A DNA stretch of 64,000 nt, from assembly GCF_009711095.1 (NCBI RefSeq), contig NZ_WMJZ01000007.1:118541-182540 (forward strand). The letters are read 5' to 3'. The notes below the pieces were generated by a model. That model saw only the letters and a program-made list of their open reading frames with translations, made no database searches and was not told where the DNA came from. Every line of letters starts with the position of its first letter. Position 1 is the first letter of the stretch. Origin of the DNA: Intestinirhabdus alba (lineage in GTDB: Bacteria > Pseudomonadota > Gammaproteobacteria > Enterobacterales > Enterobacteriaceae). A program made the position numbers and the translations under genes. Positions 35,993 to 45,455 of this stretch are shown piece after piece.

Positions 35993-36280
35993 TTACGTCC
36001 ATCCCCATCCCACAACCATAATCAGCATTCCGCAGAGGGCAACCCGCGCTCCGCCCCACTCCCAGAGACTCAGCCTGACTCCGCCAACAAACCGCAGCCA
36101 CAGCAGGGCGGTCACGAGGTAAACGCCGTCCCGGGCGGCACAGACCCATTCGCTTGCCGCCGGGTGCAGCAGCACGGGCATTGCCCCACGCTTCAGCCAC
36201 AGTCAGGGCAGGAAACAGCCGGTAATTTCACATAGTGCGGCGATGGATATTACCGCCAGCAGGATTGGTGTAGAATTCAT
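35993..36280 (-). pseudogene. ynfA: ynfA, inactivated by a stop codon and an internal deletion
   Basis: YnfA is a 108-residue, four-helix inner-membrane protein of the SMR-like UPF0060 family. Here translation from ATG 36280 reads ...AALCEITGCFLP, meets TGA where a Trp codon (TGG) belongs, then continues LWLKRG. About 16 residues of the second helix are missing before [20 protein letters not shown], and the C-terminus [13 protein letters not shown] ends at 35993. One base change explains the stop; the deletion is in frame. Confidence 0.88.
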
Positions 36281-36309
36281 CACGTGATTACATAAAGAAG
36301 GAGCCTGCC

Positions 36310-36651
36310 ATGAACTTTATCCTTAGCAAACGCCTCTGTCTGACGGCAATGCTCGCGCTGGGTGCCGTCGTTTACTCCTCCGCCACGCTGGCGGAAAACA
36401 GCAGGCTGGTCATTGAATCAGGCGACAGCGCGCAGAGCCGCCAGCACGCGGCGATGGAAAAAGAGCAGTGGAACCAGACCCGCAGCCTGCGTAACAAGGT
36501 TAATACCCGCACCGAAAAAGAGTGGGACAAAGCCGACGCCGCCTTTGATAACCGCGACAGATGCGAACAGAGCACGAACCTTAACGCCTACTGGGAGCCG
36601 CATACCCTGCGCTGCCTGGATCGCCGTACCGGCCGCGTGGTGGCCCCTTAA
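36310..36651 (+). CDS. ynfB: DUF1283 periplasmic protein YnfB
   Basis: 113 residues, same length as E. coli YnfB. N-terminal signal peptide ([20 protein letters not shown]), then a charged, helical mature part and a C-terminal [15 protein letters not shown]...RCLDRRTGR with two Cys that may form a disulfide. Function unknown. Ribosome site AAGGAG 5' of ATG 36310; speG follows 18 bp later. Confidence 0.92.
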   Translation: MNFILSKRLCLTAMLALGAVVYSSATLAENSRLVIESGDSAQSRQHAAMEKEQWNQTRSLRNKVNTRTEKEWDKADAAFDNRDRCEQSTNLNAYWEPHTLRCLDRRTGRVVAP

Positions 36652-36669
36652 ACTCAACAGGGACAGAAA

Positions 36670-37230
36670 ATGTTAACGCCTCTGAACGTTAAATTACGCC
36701 CGCTGGAACGGGAAGATCTGCGTTTCGTCCATCAGCTCGACAACAACGCCAGCGTGATGCGCTACTGGTTTGAAGAGCCTTACGAAGCGTTTGTCGAACT
36801 GTCGGATCTGTACGATAAGCATATTCACGATCAGAGCGAGCGCCGCTTCGTGGTTGAGTGCGACGACGAAAAGGCCGGGCTGGTGGAGCTGGTAGAGATC
36901 AACCACGTCCACCGCCGGGCCGAGTTCCAGATCATTATCTCCCCGGAGCATCAGGGCCGGGGCCTCGCCTCCCGGGCGGCGAAGCTGGCGATGGACTACG
37001 GTTTTACCGTCCTCAACCTGTACAAGCTGTATCTGATTGTGGATAAAGAGAACGAAAAGGCGATCCATATTTACCGCAAGCTGGGCTTTATGGTGGAAGG
37101 TGAACTGATTCACGAATTCTTTATCAACGGCGAATACCGCAACACTATCCGCATGTGCATCTTCCAGCATCAGTACCTGGCGGAACATAAAGCGCCGGGT
37201 CCGGCGATGTTAAAACCAACCGCGCAGTAA
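36670..37230 (+). CDS. speG: Spermidine N1-acetyltransferase
   Basis: 186 residues, GNAT fold. The acetyl-CoA loop ([20 protein letters not shown]) and the [21 protein letters not shown] core match E. coli SpeG. It acetylates spermidine and spermine in the cytoplasm to relieve polyamine excess; the E. coli enzyme is an allosteric dodecamer. mdtJI, the spermidine exporter, is also in this window (50532-51210). ynfC and ynfD, which follow speG in E. coli, are absent. Confidence 0.96.
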   Translation: MLTPLNVKLRPLEREDLRFVHQLDNNASVMRYWFEEPYEAFVELSDLYDKHIHDQSERRFVVECDDEKAGLVELVEINHVHRRAEFQIIISPEHQGRGLASRAAKLAMDYGFTVLNLYKLYLIVDKENEKAIHIYRKLGFMVEGELIHEFFINGEYRNTIRMCIFQHQYLAEHKAPGPAMLKPTAQ

Positions 37231-37392
37231 CCCCGAAGCGCCAAAACTTACCCTCCCGCGCCGGAGGGTAACCCGCATTTTGATATGGATTAATAACCGC
37301 CACTCCTGAAGGGGTAAACTCCCGTTACCATAAGCATGTTATTGATTTCGCTATTTAATGTTTTATATAGCGCTTAATGTGAGGGAGTAAGT

Positions 37393-39831
37393 ATGTCTGA
37401 CAGTATCCTGCAGGGAGGCATCAGCCGCAGGGCATTAGTAAAATCCACCGCTATCGGATCGCTGGCCCTCGCCGCCGGCACCCTCTCCTTACCCTTCAGC
37501 GTGCGCTCAGCCGCTGCTGCGGTGCAGCAGGCGATGCAACCCGCAGAGGATAAGATCGTATGGGGTGCCTGCTCGGTTAACTGCGGCAGCCGCTGCGCCC
37601 TGCGCCTGCACGTAAAAGATGATGAGGTCTGGCGGGTCGAAACCGACAATACCGGCGACGATATTTACGGCAATCACCAGGTACGCGCCTGCCTGCGCGG
37701 ACGCTCAATCCGCCGCCGCATCAACCATCCGGATCGCCTTAACTATCCGATGAAGCGCGTGGGCAAGCGCGGTGAAGGCAAGTTTGAGCGCATCAGCTGG
37801 CAGGAGGCGCTGGATACCATCAGCAGCAGCCTGAAACGTACCGTCAGCCAGTATGGCAACGAGGCGGTTTACATTAACTACTCCTCCGGCATCGTCGGCG
37901 GCAATATGACCCGCTCCTCCCCCTCAGCCTCACCGATCCGCCGCCTGATGAACTGCTACGGCGGCTCCCTGAATCAGTACGGCACCTACAGCACGGCGCA
38001 AATCGCCTGCGCGATGCCCTACACCTACGGCAGCAACGATGGCAACAGCACCTCCGATATAGAGAACAGCCGGCTGGTGGTGATGTTTGGCAACAACCCG
38101 GCGGAAACGCGCATGAGCGGCGGCGGGATCACTTACTATCTCGAACAGGCCCGGGAGCGCTCAAACGCGCGGATGATCGTTATCGATCCGCGCTATACCG
38201 ATACCGCCGCCGGGCGCGAAGACGAGTGGATCCCGATCCGCCCCGGCACCGATGCGGCGCTGGTGGAGGGGATCGCCTGGGTGCTGATTAACGAGAATCT
38301 GGTGGATCAGCCTTTCCTTGATAAATACTGCGTCGGCTATGACGAGAAAACCCTGCCTGTCGGTGCCCCGGCCAACGGCCACTACAAGGCCTGGATTCTC
38401 GGCCAGGGGGACGACGGCGTCGCCAAAACGCCGCAGTGGGCTTCGCGGATCACCGGCATCCCGGCGGAGCGCATCGTTAAGCTGGCGCGGGAGATCGGCT
38501 CCACCAAACCGGCTTATATTTGTCAGGGCTGGGGGCCTCAGCGACAGGCCAACGGCGAACTCACCGCCCGCGCCATCGCCATGCTGCCGATCCTCACCGG
38601 CAACGTCGGTATTAACGGCGGCAACAGCGGTGCCCGTGAGTCAACCTATACCATGACCATCGAGCGCCTGCCGATGCTGGAGAATCCGGTAAAAACCGCC
38701 ATCTCCTGCTTCAGCTGGACCGACGCCATTGACCACGGCCCGGAGATGACCGCCCTGCGCGACGGCGTGCGCGGCAAAGAGAAGCTCGACGTACCGATCA
38801 AGTTCATCTGGAACTATGCGGGCAACGCCCTCGTCAACCAGCACTCCGATATCAATAAAACCCATGAGATCCTGCAGGATGAGTCGAAGTGCGAAATGAT
38901 TGTCGTCATTGAGAACTTTATGACCTCATCGGCTAAATACGCCGATATTCTGCTGCCGGACCTGATGACCGTCGAGCAGGAGGACATTATTCCTAACGAC
39001 TACGCCGGCAACATGGGCTATCTGATCTTTATCCAGCCGGCGACCGCGCCAAAGTTCGAACGCAGGCCGATCTACTGGATCCTCTGCGAAGTGGCGAAGC
39101 GCCTTGGCGATGACGTCCTGCAGAAATTCAGCGAAGGCCGCAGCCAGGCGGAGTGGCTTCAGTATCTGTACGGCAAGATGCGCGCCCGGGATCCGGCGCT
39201 GCCTGCCTATGACGAGCTGAAGAAAATGGGCATCTATAAGCGTAAAGATCCCAACGGCCACTTCGTCGCCTACCGGAAGTTCCGCGAAGATCCCCAGGCC
39301 AACCCGCTGAAAACGCCCTCAGGTAAAATCGAAATTTACTCCAGCAGGCTGGCGGAGATCGCCGGTACCTGGGAGCTGAAGCAGGGCGACGTCATCAGCC
39401 CGCTGCCGATTTATGCCGCCACGCCGGAGGGCTGGGACGATCCGAAGCGCAGCACCTTCCCGCTGCAGATGTATGGCTTCCACTATAAGGCGCGCACCCA
39501 CTCCACCTACGCCAACGTTGATGTGCTGCAGGCCGCCTGCCGCCATGAGGTATGGATTAATCCGCTGGACGCGCAGAAGCGCGGCATCACCGACGGCGAT
39601 ATGGTGCGGGTCTTTAACGACCGCGGTGAGGTGCGCCTGCCGGCAAAGGTTACGCCGCGTATCCTTCCGGGCGTCAGCGCCATGGGCCAGGGAGCCTGGC
39701 ATCAGGCCGATATGGCGGGTGACCGCATCGACTACGGGGCCTGCATTAACACCCTGACCACCCTGCGCCCGTCGCCGCTGGCCAAAGGCAACCCGCAGCA
39801 CACAAACCTGGTGGAGATCGAGAAAGTCTGA
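37393..39831 (+). CDS. ynfE: DmsA-type selenate/S-oxide reductase catalytic subunit YnfE
   Basis: 812 residues. Tat signal SRRALVKSTAIGSLALAAG (about 11-29); [4Fe-4S] cysteines C60, C64, C68 and C100; molybdopterin oxidoreductase and dinucleotide-binding domains follow, ending with a SPLAKGNPQHTNLVEIEKV tail. It should be an exported molybdoenzyme reducing selenate or S/N-oxides anaerobically. E. coli has ynfE, ynfF and then the iron-sulfur subunit ynfG and membrane anchor ynfH. Here one catalytic gene is followed directly by dmsD, so it lacks the usual electron-transfer partners at this locus. Confidence 0.93.
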   Translation: MSDSILQGGISRRALVKSTAIGSLALAAGTLSLPFSVRSAAAAVQQAMQPAEDKIVWGACSVNCGSRCALRLHVKDDEVWRVETDNTGDDIYGNHQVRACLRGRSIRRRINHPDRLNYPMKRVGKRGEGKFERISWQEALDTISSSLKRTVSQYGNEAVYINYSSGIVGGNMTRSSPSASPIRRLMNCYGGSLNQYGTYSTAQIACAMPYTYGSNDGNSTSDIENSRLVVMFGNNPAETRMSGGGITYYLEQARERSNARMIVIDPRYTDTAAGREDEWIPIRPGTDAALVEGIAWVLINENLVDQPFLDKYCVGYDEKTLPVGAPANGHYKAWILGQGDDGVAKTPQWASRITGIPAERIVKLAREIGSTKPAYICQGWGPQRQANGELTARAIAMLPILTGNVGINGGNSGARESTYTMTIERLPMLENPVKTAISCFSWTDAIDHGPEMTALRDGVRGKEKLDVPIKFIWNYAGNALVNQHSDINKTHEILQDESKCEMIVVIENFMTSSAKYADILLPDLMTVEQEDIIPNDYAGNMGYLIFIQPATAPKFERRPIYWILCEVAKRLGDDVLQKFSEGRSQAEWLQYLYGKMRARDPALPAYDELKKMGIYKRKDPNGHFVAYRKFREDPQANPLKTPSGKIEIYSSRLAEIAGTWELKQGDVISPLPIYAATPEGWDDPKRSTFPLQMYGFHYKARTHSTYANVDVLQAACRHEVWINPLDAQKRGITDGDMVRVFNDRGEVRLPAKVTPRILPGVSAMGQGAWHQADMAGDRIDYGACINTLTTLRPSPLAKGNPQHTNLVEIEKV

Positions 39832-40039
39832 TCGGACAGCACGGCCAGCCGCCGCGGGCGAAAGCGATACGCGAGTAACCCCCCCGGCCGCCGCTACGCG
39901 GGCGAGCGGCAAGGCCTTCAATAATGTTACGCTACAGCCTGGCACATTAGGCCGCTCGCTGCCGGACAGCCAGGGAATCGGCTCTCCGGCAGCGTCAGGA
40001 AAACGCGCAGGGCGTTTTCCGGTGCAACCCCCGGCCGGG

Positions 40040-40084
40040 GCCGGGTTTATGGCCCAGAATATGACCGTCGGTATGGCGGTAAAC
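40040..40084 (+). pseudogene. ynfH: Remnant of the dmsC/ynfH C-terminus
   Basis: The frame reads AGFMAQNMTVGMAVN, closely resembling the end of YnfH/DmsC (FYGLHMTVGMAIAG). It lies between ynfE and dmsD, where ynfG and ynfH belong. No other part of either gene can be recognised in 39832-40127, which suggests one large deletion. Confidence 0.6.
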
Positions 40085-40127
40085 TTAATGAATTTGTGCG
40101 GGAGTCCCGTACTTTTGGAAAATGTTA

Positions 40128-40742
40128 ATGACTGATTTTACACAACGTGACGATTTCTCCATCACGGCGCGGGCGCTGGGTGCGCTGTTCTATTACGCGC
40201 CGCAGAGCGCCGAAGCCGCCCCGCTGGTGACGGCCTTGTCAAGCGAAGGCTGGGAAGCGCAGTGGCCGCTGCCGGCGGAGGTTTTGTCGCCGCTGAGCGC
40301 GGCGTTTCAGGCTGAGAGCGAGGAGCCTCTGGCCGAGGCCTGGCAGCGCCTGTTCCTTGGCCCATACGCCCTGCCTTCACCGCCGTGGGGGTCGGTCTGG
40401 CTGGATCGGGAAAACGTTCTGTTTGGCGACTCGACGCTGGCGCTACGCCAGTGGATGCGTGAAAACAGCATACAGTTTATCGTCAGGCAAAACGAGCCGG
40501 AAGATCACTTCGGCTCCCTGCTGCTGATGGCCGCCTGGCTGGCAGAAAACGGTCGCCACGGCGAGTGCCAGCAGCTGCTGGCATGGCATCTGCTGCCGTG
40601 GTCCTCCCGCTTTCTGGAGGTGTTCATTGAGCACGCCGGACACCCTTTCTACCAGGCGCTGGGCGAGCTGGCTCGCCACACGCTGGCCGGCTGGCAGTCA
40701 CAGCTGCTTATCCCGGTAGCCGTGAAGCCGCTGTTTCGCTGA
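40128..40742 (+). CDS. dmsD: Twin-arginine leader-binding chaperone DmsD
   Basis: 204 residues from ATG 40128 (MTDFTQRDDFSITARALGAL), matching E. coli DmsD; an ATG two codons earlier is less conserved. All-helical TorD-family chaperone that binds the Tat leaders of DmsA and YnfE/YnfF. Leader-binding region LGPYALPSPPWGSVWLDREN and QNEPEDHFGSLLLMAAWLAE are intact. Its conservation suggests YnfE is still matured. Confidence 0.95.
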   Translation: MTDFTQRDDFSITARALGALFYYAPQSAEAAPLVTALSSEGWEAQWPLPAEVLSPLSAAFQAESEEPLAEAWQRLFLGPYALPSPPWGSVWLDRENVLFGDSTLALRQWMRENSIQFIVRQNEPEDHFGSLLLMAAWLAENGRHGECQQLLAWHLLPWSSRFLEVFIEHAGHPFYQALGELARHTLAGWQSQLLIPVAVKPLFR

Positions 40743-40750
40743 GCGGCATA

Positions 40751-40775
40751 AAGGCAGGTTTACCCTGCCTTTTTT
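40751..40775 (+). terminator. Terminator downstream of dmsD
   Basis: AGGCAGG (40752-40758) pairs with CCTGCCT (40764-40770), followed by TTTTT. Confidence 0.9.
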
Positions 40776-41036
40776 GCGCCCAACGCGGCCGTTTTGTTAC
40801 AACGTCACTTCATTATTAACCTTTTAAGATAATTCCTGACCTTCCCCGCGCGCCCTGTACGCCAGCAGGGGCCACTCCCGCGGCGTCAGCGAAGCGCACG
40901 CCATAAATTCATGCGCTTCGCTGGAAACCTTTCCACCCTGTTGCTATAGCTCAAATCACCCTGCCGGAACATGGCATAACAACACGCAGCCCACTTATCC
41001 GCTGCCATAACACATGCAAACAGGGAGCACATCGCA
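40776..41036 (+). promoter_or_regulatory. Upstream region of the osmoprotectant transporter operon
   Basis: 261 bp with no gene. It must hold the promoter of osmY. A reverse Ter-like TTGTTACAACG at 40794-40804 is imperfect. No clear -35/-10 pair stands out by eye. Confidence 0.4.
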
Positions 41037-41747
41037 ATGTACACCTCCAACGCTAAACGCGCGTCTGGCTTCGCCGTCGCGATCGTTATCGTGCTGGCGC
41101 TGTTAGTCTGGGGTATAGGTCTGGATACGCTGAAGGCGCGTCAGACCGACCTGCTCTATCTCGGGCAACAACATCTGTTCTTAGTCTTCACCTCGCTGTT
41201 TTTTGCCCTGCTGGTCGGCGTTCCGAGCGGAATTTTACTGAGCCGCCCCGCGGCCAGGGGATTCGCTGAATACATCATGCAAATCTTTAACATCGGCAAT
41301 ACGCTGCCGCCGCTGGCGGTACTGGCGCTGGCGATGGTGATCATCGGTATTGGCGATATTCCGGCTATCGTCGCGCTGTTCCTGGCCTCGCTGCTGCCCA
41401 TCGTGCGCAATACCTGGGCCGGTCTTAGCTCAGTGCCGACGTCGCTGCTGGAAGCCGCCGACGGTATCGGCATGACCCGCTGGCAGCGCCTGCGCCAGGT
41501 GGAGTTACCCAACGCCTGGCCGGTGATGCTCTCCGGTATCCGCATCGCCACGGCCATTAACGTTGGCACCGCGCCGCTGGCGTTTCTGATTGGTGCCAGC
41601 AGCTACGGTGAGCTGATTTTCCCCGGCATTTATCTGAACGACTTCCCGACGCTAATCCTCGGAGCCACCGCCACGGCGCTGTTTGCGCTGATCCTCGACA
41701 GCCTGCTTGCCTGGCTCGGACGTGCGTTAAGTCCGCACGCTGCCTGA
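41037..41747 (+). CDS. osmY: Osmoprotectant ABC transporter permease OsmY
   Basis: 236 residues with about six hydrophobic segments and the permease EAA-type motif (LEAADGIGMTRWQRLRQVEL) near residue 140. First gene of a permease-binding protein-permease-ATPase operon like OsmU (osmVWXY) of Salmonella, which sits at the same chromosomal place beside dmsD. OsmU imports glycine betaine and choline-O-sulfate under osmotic stress. The name collides with the unrelated periplasmic protein OsmY of E. coli. Confidence 0.88.
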   Translation: MYTSNAKRASGFAVAIVIVLALLVWGIGLDTLKARQTDLLYLGQQHLFLVFTSLFFALLVGVPSGILLSRPAARGFAEYIMQIFNIGNTLPPLAVLALAMVIIGIGDIPAIVALFLASLLPIVRNTWAGLSSVPTSLLEAADGIGMTRWQRLRQVELPNAWPVMLSGIRIATAINVGTAPLAFLIGASSYGELIFPGIYLNDFPTLILGATATALFALILDSLLAWLGRALSPHAA

Positions 41748-41771
41748 TGACAATAATAACAAGGAGCAAAG

Positions 41772-42674
41772 ATGAATCTTAAGAAATGCCTGAAGGGATG
41801 GCTTGTCGGAGCGCTGCTGCTGGCCGGGCCGCTTCACGCCGCCCCCATCGTGCTGGCTACCAAAGGCTTTACCGAACAGCACATTCTTTCCGCCATGACC
41901 GTACAGTACCTGCAAAAAAAAGGCTTTCAGGTGGAGCCGCGCACCAATATCGCCGCGGTGATCTCCCGTAATGCCATGGTTAACGGGCAGATCGACGTGA
42001 CCTGGGAGTATACCGGCACCTCGCTGATCATTTTTAACCGTATCAATAAGCGCATGAGTCCGCAGGAGTCATACGCCACAGTTAAGCGGCTGGATGAGAA
42101 GCTGGGGCTGGTGTGGCTGAATCCCGCCGATATGAATAATACCTACGCTTTCGCCATGCAGCGCAAGCGTGCCGAGGCAGAGCACATCACCACCATCTCG
42201 CAGATGGTGGCGAAGATTGAGCACCTTCGCCAGACCGATCCGGATCACAACTGGCGGCTGGGGCTGGACCTGGAGTTCGTCGGGCGCAGCGACGGCATGA
42301 AGCCGCTGCAGCAGACTTATCGTATGACCCTCGATCGCCCGCAGATACGCCAGATGGAGCCAGGGCTGGTCTATAACGCAGTGCGCGACGGCTTTGTCGA
42401 CGCCGGTCTGGTCTATACCACCGACGGCCGGGTTAAGGGCTTCGATCTGCAGGTGCTGGAGGATGATAAAGGCTTCTTCCCCGGTTACGCTGTCACGCCG
42501 GTGGTGCGCAAAGCGGTACTGGAGACACATCCCGGCCTCGACGAGGCGCTAAATACGCTCTCCGGCCTGCTGAATAACGACATTATCCGCACCCTGAATG
42601 CAAGGGTCGATATCGATCATCAGTCACCCCAGCAGGTCGCGCGCGACTTTCTGCGTCAGAAAAAGCTGCTGTAA
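41772..42674 (+). CDS. osmX: Osmoprotectant ABC transporter substrate-binding protein OsmX
   Basis: 300 residues: signal peptide ([17 protein letters not shown], cleaved about residue 24), then the OpuAC/ProX-type fold with [34 protein letters not shown] (aromatic-rich ligand site) and [20 protein letters not shown]. Periplasmic receptor delivering betaine-like solutes to OsmW/OsmY. 24 bp after osmY with AAGGAG before ATG 41772. Confidence 0.92.
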   Translation: MNLKKCLKGWLVGALLLAGPLHAAPIVLATKGFTEQHILSAMTVQYLQKKGFQVEPRTNIAAVISRNAMVNGQIDVTWEYTGTSLIIFNRINKRMSPQESYATVKRLDEKLGLVWLNPADMNNTYAFAMQRKRAEAEHITTISQMVAKIEHLRQTDPDHNWRLGLDLEFVGRSDGMKPLQQTYRMTLDRPQIRQMEPGLVYNAVRDGFVDAGLVYTTDGRVKGFDLQVLEDDKGFFPGYAVTPVVRKAVLETHPGLDEALNTLSGLLNNDIIRTLNARVDIDHQSPQQVARDFLRQKKLL

Positions 42675-42683
42675 GGAGCGCCC

Positions 42684-43331
42684 ATGGACACCCTTCACTA
42701 TATGATTGACAACGCGGGCTATCTCGCCACGCTGACCTTTCAGCATCTGTGGCTGGTGGCGCTGGCCGTCGGCCTGGCTATCGTTATTGGCGTACCGCTG
42801 GGCGTGCTTATCGTGCGCCATAAATGGCTGGCGACGCCGGTTCTCAGCGTCGCCACCCTGCTGCTGACCGTCCCCTCCATCGCCCTGTTCGGGCTGATGA
42901 TCCCGCTGTTTTCGCTGATCGGTCAGGGTATCGGTGCCCTGCCCGCCGTTACCGCCGTGTTCCTCTATTCGCTGTTGCCGATTGTGCGCAATACCCATAC
43001 CGCCCTCGACAGCCTGCCGCCGGGTCTGCGTGAAGCCGGTCGCGGCATCGGCATGACCTTCTGGCAGCGCCTGCGCTGGGTGGAGATCCCGATGGCGCTG
43101 CCGGTGATTTTCGGCGGCATCCGCACCGCCGTGGTAATGAACATTGGCGTTATGGCGATCGCCGCGGTGATCGGCGCGGGCGGCCTCGGGCTGCTGCTGC
43201 TCAACGGCATCGGCGGCAGCGACATCCGGATGCTGATTGCCGGAGCGCTGATGATTTGTCTGCTGGCGATTGTGCTCGACTGGCTGCTGCACCGTCTGCA
43301 GATTGTACTGACACCCAGGGGGATTCGATAA
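42684..43331 (+). CDS. osmW: Osmoprotectant ABC transporter permease OsmW
   Basis: 215 residues, six hydrophobic segments, with the motif LREAGRGIGMTFWQRLRWVE. Second permease of the operon, paralogous to osmY (shared FLYSLLPIVRNT/SLLPIVRNTW region). Its TAA stop shares a base with the osmV start (TAATG). Confidence 0.92.
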   Translation: MDTLHYMIDNAGYLATLTFQHLWLVALAVGLAIVIGVPLGVLIVRHKWLATPVLSVATLLLTVPSIALFGLMIPLFSLIGQGIGALPAVTAVFLYSLLPIVRNTHTALDSLPPGLREAGRGIGMTFWQRLRWVEIPMALPVIFGGIRTAVVMNIGVMAIAAVIGAGGLGLLLLNGIGGSDIRMLIAGALMICLLAIVLDWLLHRLQIVLTPRGIR

Positions 43332-44479
43332 TGATAAAGCTGGAAAACCTGACCCGGCAGTTCGCTCAGAAAAACGGCCAGCCGCTGAAGGCCGTCGATA
43401 ACGTTAATCTGCACGTCCCGGAGGGCGAAATGTGCGTGCTGCTGGGACCGTCGGGCTGCGGAAAAACCACCACGCTGAAGATGATCAACCGTCTGATTGC
43501 CCCCAGCAGCGGCAACATATTGATTAACGGTGAAAATACCAACGACATGGATACCGTTACCCTGCGCCGCAACATCGGCTATGTGATTCAGCAAATCGGC
43601 CTGTTCCCCAATATGACCATTGAGGAGAACATCACCGTTGTGCCGCGTATGCTGGGCTGGGATAAGGCGCGCTGCAAAAGCCGCGCGGCGGAGCTGATGG
43701 AGATGGTGGCGCTGGATGCGAAGAAGTACCTCCACCGCTATCCGAAAGAGATGTCCGGCGGCCAGCAGCAGCGCATCGGGGTGATCCGCGCCCTGGCCGC
43801 CGATCCGCCGGTGCTGCTGATGGATGAGCCGTTTGGTGCCGTAGACCCGATTAACCGCGAGGTGATTCAGAACCAGTTTCTTGAGATGCAGCGGGCGCTG
43901 AAAAAAACGGTCATGCTGGTCAGCCATGATATTGATGAGGCGCTGAAGCTCGGCGATCGCATCGCCGTCTTCCGCAAGGGACATATTGTGCAATGCGCCA
44001 GCCCGGACGAGCTGCTGGCAAAGCCCGCCAACGAGTTTGTCGGCTCCTTTGTCGGCCAGGATCGCACCCTCAAGCGGCTGCTGCTGGTCTCTGCCGGCGA
44101 CGTTACCGACCAGCAGCCAACGCTGACCGCGCGACCTGGCACTCCTCTTCGCGACGCCTTCGGCATTATGGATGATAACGACATCCGCGCTATCGCCGTG
44201 GTGGACGGCGACGGCAGGCCGCTGGGGTACGTCAAACGTCGGGAAGCGCGCGGGGCCAGCGGCACCTGCGCCGATTTGCTTCACCCCTTCCGGGTGACCG
44301 GAAAGGCAGAAGATAACCTGCGCATCGTGCTGTCAAAACTCTATGAGAGCAACACCAGCTGGATGCCTATCGTCGATGAGGAGGGACGCTATAACGGCGA
44401 GATCTCCCAGGATTATATCGCCGATTACCTCAGCTCGGGCCGCACCCGCCGGGCGCTGAATATTTACCCGGACAGTTGA
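43331..44479 (+). CDS. osmV: Osmoprotectant ABC transporter ATPase OsmV
   Basis: 382 residues from ATG 43331 (MIKLENLTRQFAQKNGQPLK). Walker A GPSGCGKTT, signature MSGGQQQRIG, Walker B PPVLLMDEPFGAVDP. Residues from about 255 form a CBS-domain pair (TPLRDAFGIMDDNDIRAIAV, then SNTSWMPIVDEEGRYNGEIS), the ionic-strength sensor type found in OpuA. Last gene of the operon; GCGGCAC/GTGCCGC hairpin at 44484-44499 follows without a T-run. Confidence 0.93.
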   Translation: MIKLENLTRQFAQKNGQPLKAVDNVNLHVPEGEMCVLLGPSGCGKTTTLKMINRLIAPSSGNILINGENTNDMDTVTLRRNIGYVIQQIGLFPNMTIEENITVVPRMLGWDKARCKSRAAELMEMVALDAKKYLHRYPKEMSGGQQQRIGVIRALAADPPVLLMDEPFGAVDPINREVIQNQFLEMQRALKKTVMLVSHDIDEALKLGDRIAVFRKGHIVQCASPDELLAKPANEFVGSFVGQDRTLKRLLLVSAGDVTDQQPTLTARPGTPLRDAFGIMDDNDIRAIAVVDGDGRPLGYVKRREARGASGTCADLLHPFRVTGKAEDNLRIVLSKLYESNTSWMPIVDEEGRYNGEISQDYIADYLSSGRTRRALNIYPDS

Positions 44480-44633
44480 CCTCGCGGCACGGGTGCCGCG
44501 CGCGGCTGGCTGACGCCCCGGACAGGGGACGTTAATAACAGAATATGAATTCACAGAAAAAATGACTTAAGCATGGGGCCAGGGAAAGCGCCCCGGACTT
44601 CGATCGTCGGGCACCGGCGCTGCCCGCGGGCGG

Positions 44634-45329
44634 CTACGCCAGGATACGATCCGCCGACAGTACGCTGCCGAGCATTGACAGGCGAATATAGTGCCCCAGC
44701 TCGCGCTGCTCGGCCCGGGGTAGATAGGGAAGCTCGCCGATGAGCGGTGCCGGCAGTTTTTTACTCAGCACGCCGATGATTTCAGCGTAGTGAGCCAGCC
44801 CGGGGTTAATGCGGTTAGCCACCCAGCCGATCAGCGGCAGGCCATCGTTGGCAACGGCCTGAGCGGTCAGCAGCGCGTGGTTGATACAGCCCTCCTGGAT
44901 ACCGACCACCATCAGTACCGGCAGCTGTTCCTGTACCACCCACTCCGACAGCGGACGCAGATCGTTCATCAGGCTGCGCCAGCCGCCGGTGCCTTCGACC
45001 ACCACATGATCCACTTTTTCACTGAGGTTTGCGAGACCGTTGGACAGAAGGGTGTAATTAATCTGGCAGCTGTGCGCCACGCTGCTTTCTTCTTCGCTGA
45101 GGGCAATGGGATTGATCGCTTCGTACGGCAGCCCGACGGACGAAACGCTCTGCAGCACCAGCCCGTCTTTATTACGCACGCCGTCGACCGTAGCGATGCT
45201 TCCCTTGGCGACCGGCTTATAGCCCGCCACGCTTTTACCAGCGGACGCTAATGCCTGCAGCAATGCACGGGAAACCACCGTCTTCCCGACAGAAGTGTCC
45301 GTACCTGTAATAAAGAAACGCTTCAGCAT
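44634..45329 (-). CDS. bioD2: Dethiobiotin synthetase paralogue BioD2 (YnfK)
   Basis: 231 residues from ATG 45329 (MLKRFFITGTDTSVGKTVVS), with GGAG 7 bp upstream; four codons further upstream are open but not conserved. P-loop GTDTSVGKT, VVVEGTGGWRSLM and IGWVANRINPG are intact. BioD-type enzymes close the ureido ring of dethiobiotin from DAPA, CO2 and ATP. The main bioD sits with bioABFC, so this is the second copy, as in E. coli, next to dgsA. Confidence 0.93.
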   Translation of the reverse strand: MLKRFFITGTDTSVGKTVVSRALLQALASAGKSVAGYKPVAKGSIATVDGVRNKDGLVLQSVSSVGLPYEAINPIALSEEESSVAHSCQINYTLLSNGLANLSEKVDHVVVEGTGGWRSLMNDLRPLSEWVVQEQLPVLMVVGIQEGCINHALLTAQAVANDGLPLIGWVANRINPGLAHYAEIIGVLSKKLPAPLIGELPYLPRAEQRELGHYIRLSMLGSVLSADRILA

Positions 45330-45455
45330 TACTAACTCCACCGTTATGCGTCAAAAAAAGTAAACCAGTAAAATAATATAGTGCAGAAAGTTTAAAGTAT
45401 GCCGGGAAGATACTGCTTGAGTTAGCGCAAATTTTGGTACGTCAGTTAAAAAATG

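Noticed and set aside
37330..37392. An FNR site upstream of ynfE
   Set aside because: TTGATTTCGCTATTTAA has one good half only; not enough by eye, although anaerobic control is expected from the family.
40794..40804. A reverse Ter-like TTGTTACAACG upstream of osmY
   Set aside because: Two mismatches to the Ter core, at positions that are nearly invariant, so Tus binding is unlikely.
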